DNA of 44,589 nt from a virus. The notes below the pieces were generated by a model. That model was given only the letters and a program-made list of their open reading frames with translations. It was not told the DNA's origin and searched no databases. Where the stretch lies: positions 1 through 44,589 of IMG/VR virus record IMGVR_UViG_3300022745_000058. One strand, written 5' to 3'. The first letter of the stretch is position 1; each line of letters starts with the position of its first letter. Made by a program: the position numbers and the translations under genes. Positions 15,085 through 23,204 of the stretch are shown here, piece after piece.

Positions 15085-15383
15085 TGGGCACACGTGATAC
15101 CAAGACCCGTGAAGACGCTGAGCGGGAACTGCTGCTTAAGGTGCTGGGCACCCCCGCTGGGCGGCGCGTCGTCTACAACATCTTGGCGAAGGGCAGCATT
15201 TACGGGCACGTCAGCACCGACCCGGCGGCCGCTCAGCGCGAGCTTGGACGCCGGGACGTGGCGCTGGAAGTGCTTCAAGACGTGTTGACCGTATATCCCG
15301 ATGTGTATATATTGATGCAGCAAGAAGCGGCTCGCTTCGATTTGGACTATCCTGTCACCCAAGGGGAAGAGGACGATGGCTGA
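15084..15383 (+). CDS. Bbp19-like phage protein, 99 aa
   Basis: It resembles the Bbp19 protein of Bordetella phage BPP-1, encoded between portal and scaffold/capsid genes. The segment LGTPAGRRVVYNILAKGSIYGH followed by AAAQRELGRRDVALEVLQDV is the recognisable domain (roughly residues 20-72). Function unknown, presumably head-associated. The palindrome copy covers codons 2-6 (GTRDT), directly after the start. Its 3' part contains a strong internal promoter at 15285-15313. The end overlaps the scaffold start by 8 bp. Confidence 0.8.
   Translation: MGTRDTKTREDAERELLLKVLGTPAGRRVVYNILAKGSIYGHVSTDPAAAQRELGRRDVALEVLQDVLTVYPDVYILMQQEAARFDLDYPVTQGEEDDG
15087..15101. repeat. Palindrome copy with one-base deletion, at gene start
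   Basis: GGCACACGTGATACC, lacking one T in the left arm. It encodes G-T-R-D-T right after the initiator Met of the Bbp19-like protein. Confidence 0.85.
15285..15313 (+). promoter_or_regulatory. Internal promoter upstream of scaffold/capsid
   Basis: TTGACC (15285-15290), 17 nt, TATATT (15308-15313), 63 bp before the scaffold start. It forms a sharp AT-rich island in GC-rich coding sequence. Confidence 0.65.
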
Positions 15384-16113
15384 CGAGAACACGGAGGAAG
15401 GCGCGGCTGGCGGCAGCGCCGACCAGAACAATACGGCGAATGCGGCTGCTGCCGCCAACGCCTCCCAGGTCTCCAACGCCCAGCAGCAGGGCGAAGGGGA
15501 TGCCAGCAAAGACGCTGGCACCGCCGAGAAGGGCACTGCCGACGCCGCGAAGTCCGAAGAGGGCAAGGTGGAAGGCGAAGCCAAGGCTTCCGAAGACAAG
15601 TCCGAAGAGGACAAGAAGGACGAAGCCAAGGAAGGTGCCCCTGACGAGTACAAGGACTTTTCCTTGCCCGAGGGCGCGCAGGCCGACCCCGAAGCGATGA
15701 CCGAGTTCAAGGCTTTCGCCAAGAGCGAGAACTTGACCCAGGATCAGGCGCAGAAGTACGTCGATCTCCACGTCAAGGCTATCGACAAGGTTCTTGCCGG
15801 TCAGATGGAACGGTGGAACGCGCAGAAGGAAGAGTGGCGGGTGCAAGCCTTGGCCGACAAGGAACTCCATGGTGTTGACGGTAAGGCCGATGAGGCTATC
15901 GCCGTCGCCAAGAGCGCCGTGGTCAAGCTGGGCGGTCAGGAACTCCAGACGGAGCTTGACCGGCTGGGGGTGAGCAATCACCCGCTTCTCGTCAAAGCCT
16001 TCTTCAAAGCGGGTAAAGCCATGCAGGACGACGATTTCGTCTTTGGTGGCGGCTCTGGAGACACGCGCTCCCCCGCCGAGAAACTGTTTCCTTCCATGAC
16101 GAAGAAGCAGTAA
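15376..16113 (+). CDS. Capsid scaffolding protein
   Basis: The assembly scaffold, 245 residues, located between portal and major capsid. The first 110 residues are an Ala/Glu/Lys/Gly-rich disordered acidic tract. The rest is helical, with the PDEYKDFSLPEG motif (about 95-106) seen in many podovirus scaffolds, then a coiled-coil and an FFKAGKAMQDD helix. ATG at 15376 overlaps the previous gene, with AAGGGGAAGAGG as ribosome site. It is presumably released before maturation. Confidence 0.88.
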   Translation: MADENTEEGAAGGSADQNNTANAAAAANASQVSNAQQQGEGDASKDAGTAEKGTADAAKSEEGKVEGEAKASEDKSEEDKKDEAKEGAPDEYKDFSLPEGAQADPEAMTEFKAFAKSENLTQDQAQKYVDLHVKAIDKVLAGQMERWNAQKEEWRVQALADKELHGVDGKADEAIAVAKSAVVKLGGQELQTELDRLGVSNHPLLVKAFFKAGKAMQDDDFVFGGGSGDTRSPAEKLFPSMTKKQ

Positions 16114-16144
16114 TTCCCATTAACCAGCAAAAGGATCATCTAAG

Positions 16145-17161
16145 ATGGCCGCTCTCGCTACCAACAATCCGACGCTGCTGGACCTTGCGAACCGCACGGA
16201 CCCCAGCGGCAACATCGCCACTCTGGTGGAAATCCTCAACCAGCAGAACGAAATCCTGGACGACATGACGTGGATCGAGGGCAACCTGCCCACCGGCCAC
16301 AAGACTTCGATCCGCTCCGGCCTGCCCACCCCGACGTGGCGCAAGCTGTACGGCGGCGTCCAGCCGAACAAGTCCCGCGTCGTGCAGGTCACGGACGCCA
16401 CGGGTATGCTGGAAGCCTATGCCGAGGTGGACAAGGCGCTCGCCGACCTGAACGGCAACACCGCCGAGTGGCGGCTGTCCGAGGAGAAGGCGTTCATCGA
16501 AGGCATGAACCAGGAGGTGGCCTCCACTCTGTTCTTCGGCAACGAGCGCACCTCGCCCGAGAAGTTCACCGGCTTCGCCCCGCGCTTCAACTCGCTGAGC
16601 GCCGAGAACGGCCAGAACATCATCGACGCTGGCGGCACCGGCTCCGACAACGCCTCCATCTGGCTGGTGGTGTGGGGCGAGAACACCTGCCACGGCATCG
16701 TGCCGAAGGGCTCGAAGGCCGGTCTCCAGATGGAAGATAAGGGTCAGGTCACCATCGAGAATGCCGATGGCAACAACGGTCGCATGGAAGCCTACCGCAC
16801 TCACTATCGCTGGGATGTGGGCCTGACCGTCCGCGATTGGCGTTACGTCGTCCGCATCGCCAACATCGACCGTTCCAACCTGTCGGCGACCTGGACCAAC
16901 GGCGCGTTCGCCAATTCGTCGGCCAACCTGCCCGACCTGATGTTCCAGGCGATGGAGATGGTTCCGAACCTGAACATGGGCCGCGCGGCGTTCTACATGG
17001 ACCGCCGCACCCGCACCACCGTCCGTCGCCAGACGGCGGCCTCCACCGGCAACTCGACCCTGGAAATCGACAACGTGGGCGGCAAGCTCATCACGTCCTT
17101 CCAGGGCATCCCGATGCGCCGCGTGGACGCCCTGTCGTCGGACGAGGCCCGCATCGTCTAA
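16145..17161 (+). CDS. Major capsid protein (BPP-1 Bbp17-like)
   Basis: The shell subunit, 338 residues, probably HK97-fold. The call rests on position after scaffold, length, a start MAALATNNPTLLDLANRTDP and the repeated pattern of capsid proteins in BPP-1-like podoviruses, where the following gene encodes the cement protein, as here. Codon use is strongly biased to C- and G-ending codons, consistent with high expression. ATG at 16145 follows AAAGGATCATCTAAG. The internal promoter at 15285 probably boosts it. Confidence 0.9.
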   Translation: MAALATNNPTLLDLANRTDPSGNIATLVEILNQQNEILDDMTWIEGNLPTGHKTSIRSGLPTPTWRKLYGGVQPNKSRVVQVTDATGMLEAYAEVDKALADLNGNTAEWRLSEEKAFIEGMNQEVASTLFFGNERTSPEKFTGFAPRFNSLSAENGQNIIDAGGTGSDNASIWLVVWGENTCHGIVPKGSKAGLQMEDKGQVTIENADGNNGRMEAYRTHYRWDVGLTVRDWRYVVRIANIDRSNLSATWTNGAFANSSANLPDLMFQAMEMVPNLNMGRAAFYMDRRTRTTVRRQTAASTGNSTLEIDNVGGKLITSFQGIPMRRVDALSSDEARIV

Positions 17162-17173
17162 GGCGAGCGCCCT

Positions 17174-17189
17174 GGCATCACGTGATACC
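17174..17189. repeat. Dispersed parS-like palindrome with extended arms
   Basis: GGCATCACGTGATACC; flanks GCCCT and AGGGC extend the symmetry to 26 bp (17169-17194). It lies 12 bp after the capsid stop and may also act as a weak hairpin terminator. Confidence 0.95.
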
Positions 17190-17231
17190 AGGGCAATCGT
17201 CCGTTCGGAAAATCTTCAAGGAGTACGTCAC

Positions 17232-17699
17232 ATGATCCTGGACAAACTCACGACCTTCGCCGCCGCGCAGTCCGTGGCTGCGGCGGCTGGCACCGCCCTC
17301 ATCGGCGACGTTGTGGACTTGCAGGCCGCCCGCGACATCGGCAACGGCGGCACCATCTATCTGGTGCTGACCACCGACACCGCCATCGTCACGGGCGGTT
17401 CGGCTGGCACCATCAAGTTCCAGTTCGTCTCGGACGCCCAGGCGGCCATCGCCACCGATGGTTCGGCCACCGTCCATATCGACACGGGCACCTTCGCCAC
17501 CGGGGCCTCGGCCTCCGGCTCCATCGCCGCTGGCGGCGTCATCGGTATCTACCCGCTGCCGCTGGAGGGCCGCGCCTACGAGCGCTACCTGGGCATCCTC
17601 GCCATCGTCGGCACGACCACGACCACGGCGGGCAAGATCAACGCTTTCCTGACGCTCGATCCGAGTGCCTGGAAGGCGACCCCCGACGCCGCGAACTAA
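17232..17699 (+). CDS. Bbp16-like capsid cement protein
   Basis: A 155-residue, beta-rich Gly/Ala/Thr protein directly after the capsid gene. The opening MILDKLTTFAAAQSV and the pattern DIGNGG followed by LEGRAYERYLGI match the Bbp16 cement protein that decorates the BPP-1 capsid. It would stabilise the mature shell. ATG at 17232 has AAGGAG upstream. The gene is followed by a GC-rich hairpin. Confidence 0.82.
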   Translation: MILDKLTTFAAAQSVAAAAGTALIGDVVDLQAARDIGNGGTIYLVLTTDTAIVTGGSAGTIKFQFVSDAQAAIATDGSATVHIDTGTFATGASASGSIAAGGVIGIYPLPLEGRAYERYLGILAIVGTTTTTAGKINAFLTLDPSAWKATPDAAN

Positions 17700-17708
17700 G
17701 CTGTCGGC

Positions 17709-17732
17709 GGCCCCCGGCTTCGGTCGGGGGCC
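17709..17732 (+). terminator. Hairpin after the capsid/cement genes
   Basis: Stem GGCCCCCG with CGGGGGCC and an 8-nt loop, then TACGGCTTTAT. With its poor U-tract it is more likely an attenuator that lowers expression of downstream genes. Confidence 0.6.
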
Positions 17733-17757
17733 TACGGCTTTATAAGGAGGGCACAGC

Positions 17758-18114
17758 ATGGCAGGTATGGTGCCGATCAAGGGCGTTGGCGTTGGCAGCA
17801 TGGATTGCTGCGAGCCGATGAAGCAGCCCGAATATGCGTGGGGCACCCGGCTGTGCCTCAACGACGACATCGTGGAAGCGCTCAAGGCGCAGGGCTTCCA
17901 GGTGGGCGACGTGGTTTCCGTGATGGCCCTCGCCGTCGTCACGGGCAAGGACGACCGGCTGGACGACAGCAAGGACCATGACGGGCAGAAGGAGGTTGAC
18001 ACCTCCCTCGATCTCCAAATCACGGAACTGGCGCTTGACAAAGAGCAGACCAGCGGCGATAAAATCAACGCGCTGTACCCGAGCATGGGCGGCGGCAAGG
18101 CAACGGAAGGGTGA
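17758..18114 (+). CDS. Capsid staple-like small virion protein, 118 aa
   Basis: A 118-residue protein after the cement gene. The segment PEYAWGTRLCLNDDIVEALKAQGFQVGDVVSVMALAVV resembles the small proteins encoded next to many phage capsid genes and annotated as capsid staple (P-Y-G-L-R-L-x-L-x-x-E start, then VGD and a beta-strand). The C-terminus continues with LDLQITELAL. ATG at 17758 has AAGGAGGGCACAGC. The assignment is from remembered family pattern and position. Confidence 0.6.
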   Translation: MAGMVPIKGVGVGSMDCCEPMKQPEYAWGTRLCLNDDIVEALKAQGFQVGDVVSVMALAVVTGKDDRLDDSKDHDGQKEVDTSLDLQITELALDKEQTSGDKINALYPSMGGGKATEG

Positions 18115-18119
18115 GTGCC

Positions 18120-18563
18120 ATGGTGAAGGTGATCTTGCGAAACGATTTCTTTGCGGATGGTCATCACTTCCGCAAGCACCCCGATGGCGGCGCCGTCGAT
18201 ATCCCGGAAAACATCGTGGAGCGCGGCCTGCCCAAGTCCGCGAAGATCGTGGACGAGGACTTCGAGCAGCCGGAAGAGCCCGAGGACCAGCGCGAGGCTG
18301 ACGAGGTGACGGCGGCCCGCGAGGAAGCCCGCGTCATCAAGGAGGTGGAGGAGACGCTGGACACGCGCCGCCGTCGCCGCTCCGAGGCTCCCGCCGATGG
18401 CGATATCCTCAGCCAGTCCATCAAGGTCATCTCCGACAAGCTGCCCGAGATGAACGAAGCTGAGCTTCGCAAGCTGCTGGAGCGCGAGCGTGAGGGCAAG
18501 AGCCGCCCGTCGCTCATCGTTCAGATCGAGGCCGCCATCGAAGACCTTGGCAACAAGGAATAG
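18120..18563 (+). CDS. Unknown head-operon protein, 147 aa
   Basis: Beta-rich first 45 residues (VKVILRNDFFADGHHFRKHPDG), then a highly charged middle with RRRRR, then a C-terminal helical domain (PEMNEAELRKLLEREREGKSRPSLI) that looks like a short SAP/HeH-type helix-extension-helix pattern. ATG at 18120 has GGAAGGG at good spacing; GTG at 18111 is the alternative. It is probably a structural or assembly protein by position; no family is firmly recognised. Confidence 0.75.
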   Translation: MVKVILRNDFFADGHHFRKHPDGGAVDIPENIVERGLPKSAKIVDEDFEQPEEPEDQREADEVTAAREEARVIKEVEETLDTRRRRRSEAPADGDILSQSIKVISDKLPEMNEAELRKLLEREREGKSRPSLIVQIEAAIEDLGNKE

Positions 18564-18567
18564 ACGC

Positions 18568-18583
18568 GGTATCACGTGATACC
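18568..18583. repeat. Dispersed parS-like palindrome, after stop codon
   Basis: Perfect copy beginning 5 bp after the stop of the 147-aa gene. Confidence 0.95.
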
Positions 18584-18639
18584 TGTCGGGCGGGCCTGCT
18601 GATGTAGGCTCGCCCTTATTTGTTCGTGGGAGACGAGAG

Positions 18640-19245
18640 ATGCCCATCGGGTTCGACAAAGTGAAGATCGCCAACATGGCGCTGGGCAACATCGGCGTGG
18701 GCGACCGTATCAGCAGCTTCGATGACAGGTCGCCGGAGGCCAGCGCTGCCAAGCTCTGGTACGACCCGGCGCGCATCGCTGCCCTGGAAGCCTACAACTG
18801 GTCCTTCGCGCGCAAGAGCCAAGCGCTGGCGCAGCACGATCTTCCCGCGCCCGAAATGCGCTGGCGCTACAGGTATCAGGTTCCGTCCGACTACGTGGCC
18901 GCTCGCATGGTGGAGAACCCGGCTGGCGTTCATGCCGACGCGGTTCCCTACGAAATCGAAACGGCGGATGACGGCTCGCTGTCCATCGTCACCGACATGG
19001 CGAACGCTAAGTTGATCTACACCTTCGACCAGCAGAACGTGCAGCTTTTCAGCATGCACTTCACCACGCTTATGGCGTTCCAAATGTCGGTCTTCCTCTG
19101 CTACGAACTGGCGGGCAAGTTCGGCATTGTGGATCGCATGCAGCGCCAAGTCACCGCCTTGCGCAACGACGCCCCGAATGCGGATGCTTCCGCCAGCGTT
19201 GGCGTTCCTGAGCGTGACGCCATTTGGATTAGGGAGCGTTCATAA
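18640..19245 (+). CDS. Tail tubular protein A (T7 gp11-like)
   Basis: The adaptor ring joining portal to nozzle in short-tailed phages, 201 residues. The family signature is clear: KIANMALGNIG, then SPEASAAKLWYDPARIAALEAYNWSFARK, then a WRYRYQVPSDY segment. ATG at 18640 is preceded by GGGAGACGAGAG. Its stop overlaps the start of the nozzle gene by one base, coupling their translation. Confidence 0.92.
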   Translation: MPIGFDKVKIANMALGNIGVGDRISSFDDRSPEASAAKLWYDPARIAALEAYNWSFARKSQALAQHDLPAPEMRWRYRYQVPSDYVAARMVENPAGVHADAVPYEIETADDGSLSIVTDMANAKLIYTFDQQNVQLFSMHFTTLMAFQMSVFLCYELAGKFGIVDRMQRQVTALRNDAPNADASASVGVPERDAIWIRERS

Positions 19246-22200
19246 TGCAACGGATTGACCAGCCCTCCTTCGCTCGCGGGGAAATCGGACCCGATCTTTA
19301 CGGACGCACGGACGTGGCCGCGTACAAGGTGGCGCTGCGGACGGCGTTGAACGTCATCGTCCATGCCTATGGCGGCGTCAGCAACCGGCCTGGGCTCCGC
19401 TTCGTCGGCCCTTGTATCAGCCCGACCTACCTGTCGCGTCTGATCGAGTTCAAGTACAACACGACCGACACCTATATCCTGGAGTTCGGCCACAAGAAGA
19501 TGCGGGTCATCCGCAATGACGCTCACGTTCTTCAGACCGCGAAGAACATCTCCGGTATCACGCAGGATAGTCCTGCGGTGGTCACGTCGAACACCCACGG
19601 CTTCGCCAACGGTGACGATGTGTATATTGCTGGCGTGGTCGGGATGACGCTGGTCAACAATCGCTGGTTTAAGGTGGCAAACGCCACCACCAACACCTTC
19701 GAGCTTACCGACCAGCAGACCGGGGCGAACATCGACACCTCGGCGTACGCCGCTTACAGTAGCGGCGGAACTGTATCGAGGGTCTACGAAATCGCCACGC
19801 CTTACGACGCTGACGACCTGGAGGAATTGACCCACGTTCAGTCGGCGAACGTCATGACCCTGACGCACCGCAACTACCCTCCGCAAGAACTATCGCGGAC
19901 TGCGCACGACCACTGGACCCTGGCCGAGATTACGTTTGCTCCGGCGCAGGCGGCTCCGACCGGCCTCTCCATCACCGTCAACAGCGCGGGCACGACTACC
20001 TATCGCTACAAGGTCACGGCCACCAGCCGCGATACTTCCGAGGAGAGCTTGGCGGCGACCAACGCTTCTTCGGTGGCGGGCATCACTGCGACGGCGGCGA
20101 ACCCGGTTGTCTGCACCAAGGCGAGCCATGGCTTCACCGAGGGCGACGAACTATATCTGACCGGCTTCACGCAGATGACGCAGTTGAACGGGCGGCGCTT
20201 CACTGCCATCAACGTGTCCACCAACAACTTCACGCTGCTGGATGAAGACGGCTCCACCTACGCTGCCGAGACGACGGGCGGCACGGCGTTCGCCACCTAC
20301 GTCAAGACCACCACGGGCAACGCTACGCCCGACAACACCATCACCGTCTCCAGCATCACCGGGGCGGCAAGCTACTCCTTTTACAAGGAGACCAACGGCG
20401 TGTTCGGCTTCATCGGCTCCTCCGATACGCCGACCTTCCAGGACAAGAACATCGCCGCCGATACGTCCATCACCCCGCCTCGCTATCGTAATCCGTTCTA
20501 CGGCCCGACGAAGCACCCCGGCACCGTGACCTACTTCGAGCAACGGCGAGTGTTTGGCAACCTGACGGCTAAGCCGGATACCTGCTACTATTCGGTGGCG
20601 GGCAGCGCTTCCAATATGTCGGTCTCTGACCCGGTGCAGGATGATGACGCTATCACCGCCACCTTGAACGCCCGTCAGGTCAACGAAATCCGTGGCTTCA
20701 TCCCCGGCAACGACCTGATCGTCTTCACGGCTGGCGCTGAGTGGAAGGTTAGCTCCGGCAGCGGAAGTGACGCCTTCACCGCGAAGACCATTCGCCAGAA
20801 GCCGCAGTCCTATTGGGGAAGCTCTTGGCGGCAGCCGTTGGTCATCGGCGACAAGATGCTCTTCACCACGGAGAACGAAAGCTACGTGCGCAGCCTTGGC
20901 TACGAAATCTCGATTGACGGGTACAAGGGCAACGACATGACCGTCTTTGCTCCGCATCTGTTCAAGCGCGCCACGCTCAAGGACTGGACACAATCGCTGT
21001 CGCCCGACCCGCAAATCACCTGCATTCGCAGCGACGGCTACGCCTGCAACATGACTTTCAACCCCGAACAGGATGTGATCGCCTGGGCGCGTTGGAAGAC
21101 TGACGGCAAATTCAAGCGGGTGGCCGCTACCCGTCCGTCCTCCAGCTATGTGGACAGCCTTCCCTACTTCGTCGTGGAGCGGCGTGTCGGGGGCAGCATC
21201 GTCCGCTACATCGAGCGGCTGGGCTCTCGCCGGTTCGCCGACGTGCGCGATGCCTTCTTCGTGGACAGCGGCTTGTCCTACGACAATCCGATCAGCATCT
21301 CCGACATCTCGGAGGCCAAGCCGGTAGTCGTCACGGCCATTGCGCATGGGCTGGCGGCGGGTGACGAACTCGATATCTACGACGTGGTGTGGGAGCCGTC
21401 GTTTGACGAGTTCTACAACGAAGAGCAACCGGACCAGCTTAACGCCCGGCGCTACTTCGCTGCTGGGGTGACGACGGATACGGTTACGCTCATCAAGAAC
21501 AGCAATCGCGTGGACGTGACCGGGGCGACGAACACTAACCCGGTCGTCATCAACGCGCCTTCCCACGGCTACGCCAACGGGGCCGCCATCGGCATCTTCG
21601 GCGTGTTCGGCATGACGCAGCTTAACGGGAACGTCTATAAGGTGGCGAACGCTACCGACGATACATTCGAGTTGCATACGCTGGCCGACGCCGCCGTAGA
21701 CGGCTCCGGCTTTGGCGCCTATGTCTCGGGCGGTCAGGTGTACGAAGCCGAGGATGGGTCCGACTTCGCCGCCTACCGAGAAGGCGGCACCTTGCGCAAG
21801 GCGGTTAGTTCTGTTTACGGCTTGTGGCACCTGGAGGGCCGCGCGGTCGTTGCGCTGTGCGACGGCAATGTGGTCTCCGGCAAAACCGTCGCAAACGGCA
21901 CCGTCGCCTTCGACCGCAAGTACAGCCGCATCCACGTCGGTCTGCGCTTCGTTTCCGATGTCGAGACCCTGGACCCCGACCGCGTGACCAACACTTCGGC
22001 GAAGGGCAAGCACGTCCGCGTCCCGCAAGTGGTCGTGCGCTTTAAGGACAGCCGTGGATTGCTCGTCGGGCCTGACGCTTACAAGCTCCGTGATGTCCCG
22101 TTCCGCGAGAATGAGCGCTGGGGCGAGCCGACTGCGTTGGTGACCGGAGACAAGAAGATTACGGTCACGGCCACGTGGAGGGGCAACGGGCGGCAGTTCA

Positions 22201-22277
22201 TTCGCCAGATCAATCCGCTGCCGATGACCTTGCTGTCGGTGGTATCGGAGATTGAGGAAGGTGATGACGCCGAATAG
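19245..22277 (+). CDS. Tail tubular protein B / nozzle (T7 gp12-like) with repeat domains
   Basis: The hexameric tail nozzle, 1010 residues, recognised by FARGEIGPDLYGRTDVAAYKVALRT at the start, GGVSNRPGLRFVG, and the C-terminal region with VSSVYGLWHLEGRAVVALCDG. Four insertions of about 50-60 residues share a pattern: PxVVxxxxHGFxxGDxxxIxGVxGMTxLNxxxFxVxxxTxxTFEL, near residues 105-165, 285-340, 680-740 and 760-820. They resemble small beta domains (UBA E1 FCCH-like) inserted in phage tail proteins. No palindrome copy lies in this gene, which is the largest gap between copies. Confidence 0.92.
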   Translation: MQRIDQPSFARGEIGPDLYGRTDVAAYKVALRTALNVIVHAYGGVSNRPGLRFVGPCISPTYLSRLIEFKYNTTDTYILEFGHKKMRVIRNDAHVLQTAKNISGITQDSPAVVTSNTHGFANGDDVYIAGVVGMTLVNNRWFKVANATTNTFELTDQQTGANIDTSAYAAYSSGGTVSRVYEIATPYDADDLEELTHVQSANVMTLTHRNYPPQELSRTAHDHWTLAEITFAPAQAAPTGLSITVNSAGTTTYRYKVTATSRDTSEESLAATNASSVAGITATAANPVVCTKASHGFTEGDELYLTGFTQMTQLNGRRFTAINVSTNNFTLLDEDGSTYAAETTGGTAFATYVKTTTGNATPDNTITVSSITGAASYSFYKETNGVFGFIGSSDTPTFQDKNIAADTSITPPRYRNPFYGPTKHPGTVTYFEQRRVFGNLTAKPDTCYYSVAGSASNMSVSDPVQDDDAITATLNARQVNEIRGFIPGNDLIVFTAGAEWKVSSGSGSDAFTAKTIRQKPQSYWGSSWRQPLVIGDKMLFTTENESYVRSLGYEISIDGYKGNDMTVFAPHLFKRATLKDWTQSLSPDPQITCIRSDGYACNMTFNPEQDVIAWARWKTDGKFKRVAATRPSSSYVDSLPYFVVERRVGGSIVRYIERLGSRRFADVRDAFFVDSGLSYDNPISISDISEAKPVVVTAIAHGLAAGDELDIYDVVWEPSFDEFYNEEQPDQLNARRYFAAGVTTDTVTLIKNSNRVDVTGATNTNPVVINAPSHGYANGAAIGIFGVFGMTQLNGNVYKVANATDDTFELHTLADAAVDGSGFGAYVSGGQVYEAEDGSDFAAYREGGTLRKAVSSVYGLWHLEGRAVVALCDGNVVSGKTVANGTVAFDRKYSRIHVGLRFVSDVETLDPDRVTNTSAKGKHVRVPQVVVRFKDSRGLLVGPDAYKLRDVPFRENERWGEPTALVTGDKKITVTATWRGNGRQFIRQINPLPMTLLSVVSEIEEGDDAE

Positions 22278-22740
22278 CCGATACCAGATACGGAAGCCCT
22301 GCGCCGAAGACTTAGCGCTCATCGCCGCCAACATGCGGGAGAGCGATAAGGACGAAGCGTGGGCTTCCCACCACTTCACGCCATCGGAAGCCCTGGCGCA
22401 CTCCATCTCGGTATCACGTGATACCGCGTTCGTTGGGGAAGCGGACGGCGTTCCGGTGTGCGCGTTCGGGGTGCAGCCGCCTAGCCTTCTCGGCACGGTG
22501 GCCTGCCCATGGCTGCTGGGCACCGATGGCGTCAACGTCTATTCCAAGCCGTTCTTGAAGTACAGCTTGGAATGGGTTCGCGGTATCAGGCTTGAGTTCC
22601 CCGAGCTTGAGAACTATGTGGACGCCCGTAACACCGCGTCGATACGGTGGTTGCGCTGGCTGGGCTTCACGATCTATAATCCAGAGCCGTGGGGCAGAGA
22701 TGGGCTGCTGTTCCACCGTTTCGACATGAGGAGGGTGTAA
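22264..22740 (+). CDS. Gp13-like / acetyltransferase-fold protein, 158 aa
   Basis: It resembles the T7 gp13-type protein encoded after the nozzle gene, which is related to GNAT acetyltransferases. Visible are the N-terminal IRKPCAEDLALIAANMRESD, the strand FVGEADGVPVCAFGV and the C-terminal NTASIRWLRWLGFTIY, the usual end of a GNAT fold. ATG at 22264 (after GAGGAAGGTG) overlaps the nozzle gene. Residues 50-54 (VSRDT) come from the dispersed palindrome, in the region between the first helices and the first core strands. Catalytic activity is uncertain. Confidence 0.75.
   Translation: MTPNSRYQIRKPCAEDLALIAANMRESDKDEAWASHHFTPSEALAHSISVSRDTAFVGEADGVPVCAFGVQPPSLLGTVACPWLLGTDGVNVYSKPFLKYSLEWVRGIRLEFPELENYVDARNTASIRWLRWLGFTIYNPEPWGRDGLLFHRFDMRRV
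22410..22425. repeat. Dispersed parS-like palindrome, in gp13-like gene
   Basis: Perfect copy, read V-S-R-D-T at residues 50-54. Confidence 0.95.
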
Positions 22741-23204
22741 TGGCGGTAGTCGTTAGGGAGGCGACTGTCTCTGAAATCACGGACAACGAGAACTTCTCGG
22801 TTCTCCGCGCCGAGTACGCAGCGGAGGCTTCCATCAACGGAATGCCCGACCCGTCTGATAAGATGGGCATGTACTCCGAGATTGAGAAGAGCGGGGTATT
22901 CCACGCCTTCGCTGCTTTCGAGGGCGACAAGCTGGTTGGCTTTATCGCCACCATTACCCCGATCCTGCCGCACTACGGTGTGGCGGTCACGGTCACGGAG
23001 AGCCTGTTCGTAGGCGCGAGCTACCGCAAGACCGGCGCTGGGCTGAAACTGATCCGTGCTGCCGAGAAGCACGCGAAGAGCGTTGGGTCTCCCGGCATCC
23101 TGATTAGCGCTCCCTCGGGCGGAACGCTGGCGGAAATCCTACCCAAGATGCACTACCGCGAGACGAACCGCGTGTTCTTCAAGGAGGCGCGCTATGACGA
23201 CTAA
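22740..23204 (+). CDS. GNAT-family N-acetyltransferase, 154 aa
   Basis: A second GNAT-fold protein, overlapping the previous stop by one base (TAATG). The acetyl-CoA region is intact: TESLFVGASYRKTGAGLKLIRAAEKHA (about residues 83-109) with the RxTGxG loop and following helix, preceded by FEGDKLVGFIATI. The C-terminus ends as GNAT proteins do (MHYRETNRVFFK). Substrate unknown; in this position it may be a virion or host-modifying protein. Confidence 0.82.
   Translation: MAVVVREATVSEITDNENFSVLRAEYAAEASINGMPDPSDKMGMYSEIEKSGVFHAFAAFEGDKLVGFIATITPILPHYGVAVTVTESLFVGASYRKTGAGLKLIRAAEKHAKSVGSPGILISAPSGGTLAEILPKMHYRETNRVFFKEARYDD

Noticed and set aside
19554-19570. GGTATCACGCAGGATAG in the nozzle gene as a palindrome copy
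   Set aside because: Only the left half matches, there is no dyad symmetry, and it is read in the G-I-T frame, which no accepted coding copy uses.
20151-22535. Long open frame on the minus strand opposite the nozzle gene
   Set aside because: It has no ribosome site and is a shadow of the GC-rich codon pattern of the nozzle gene; its protein has no recognisable motif.
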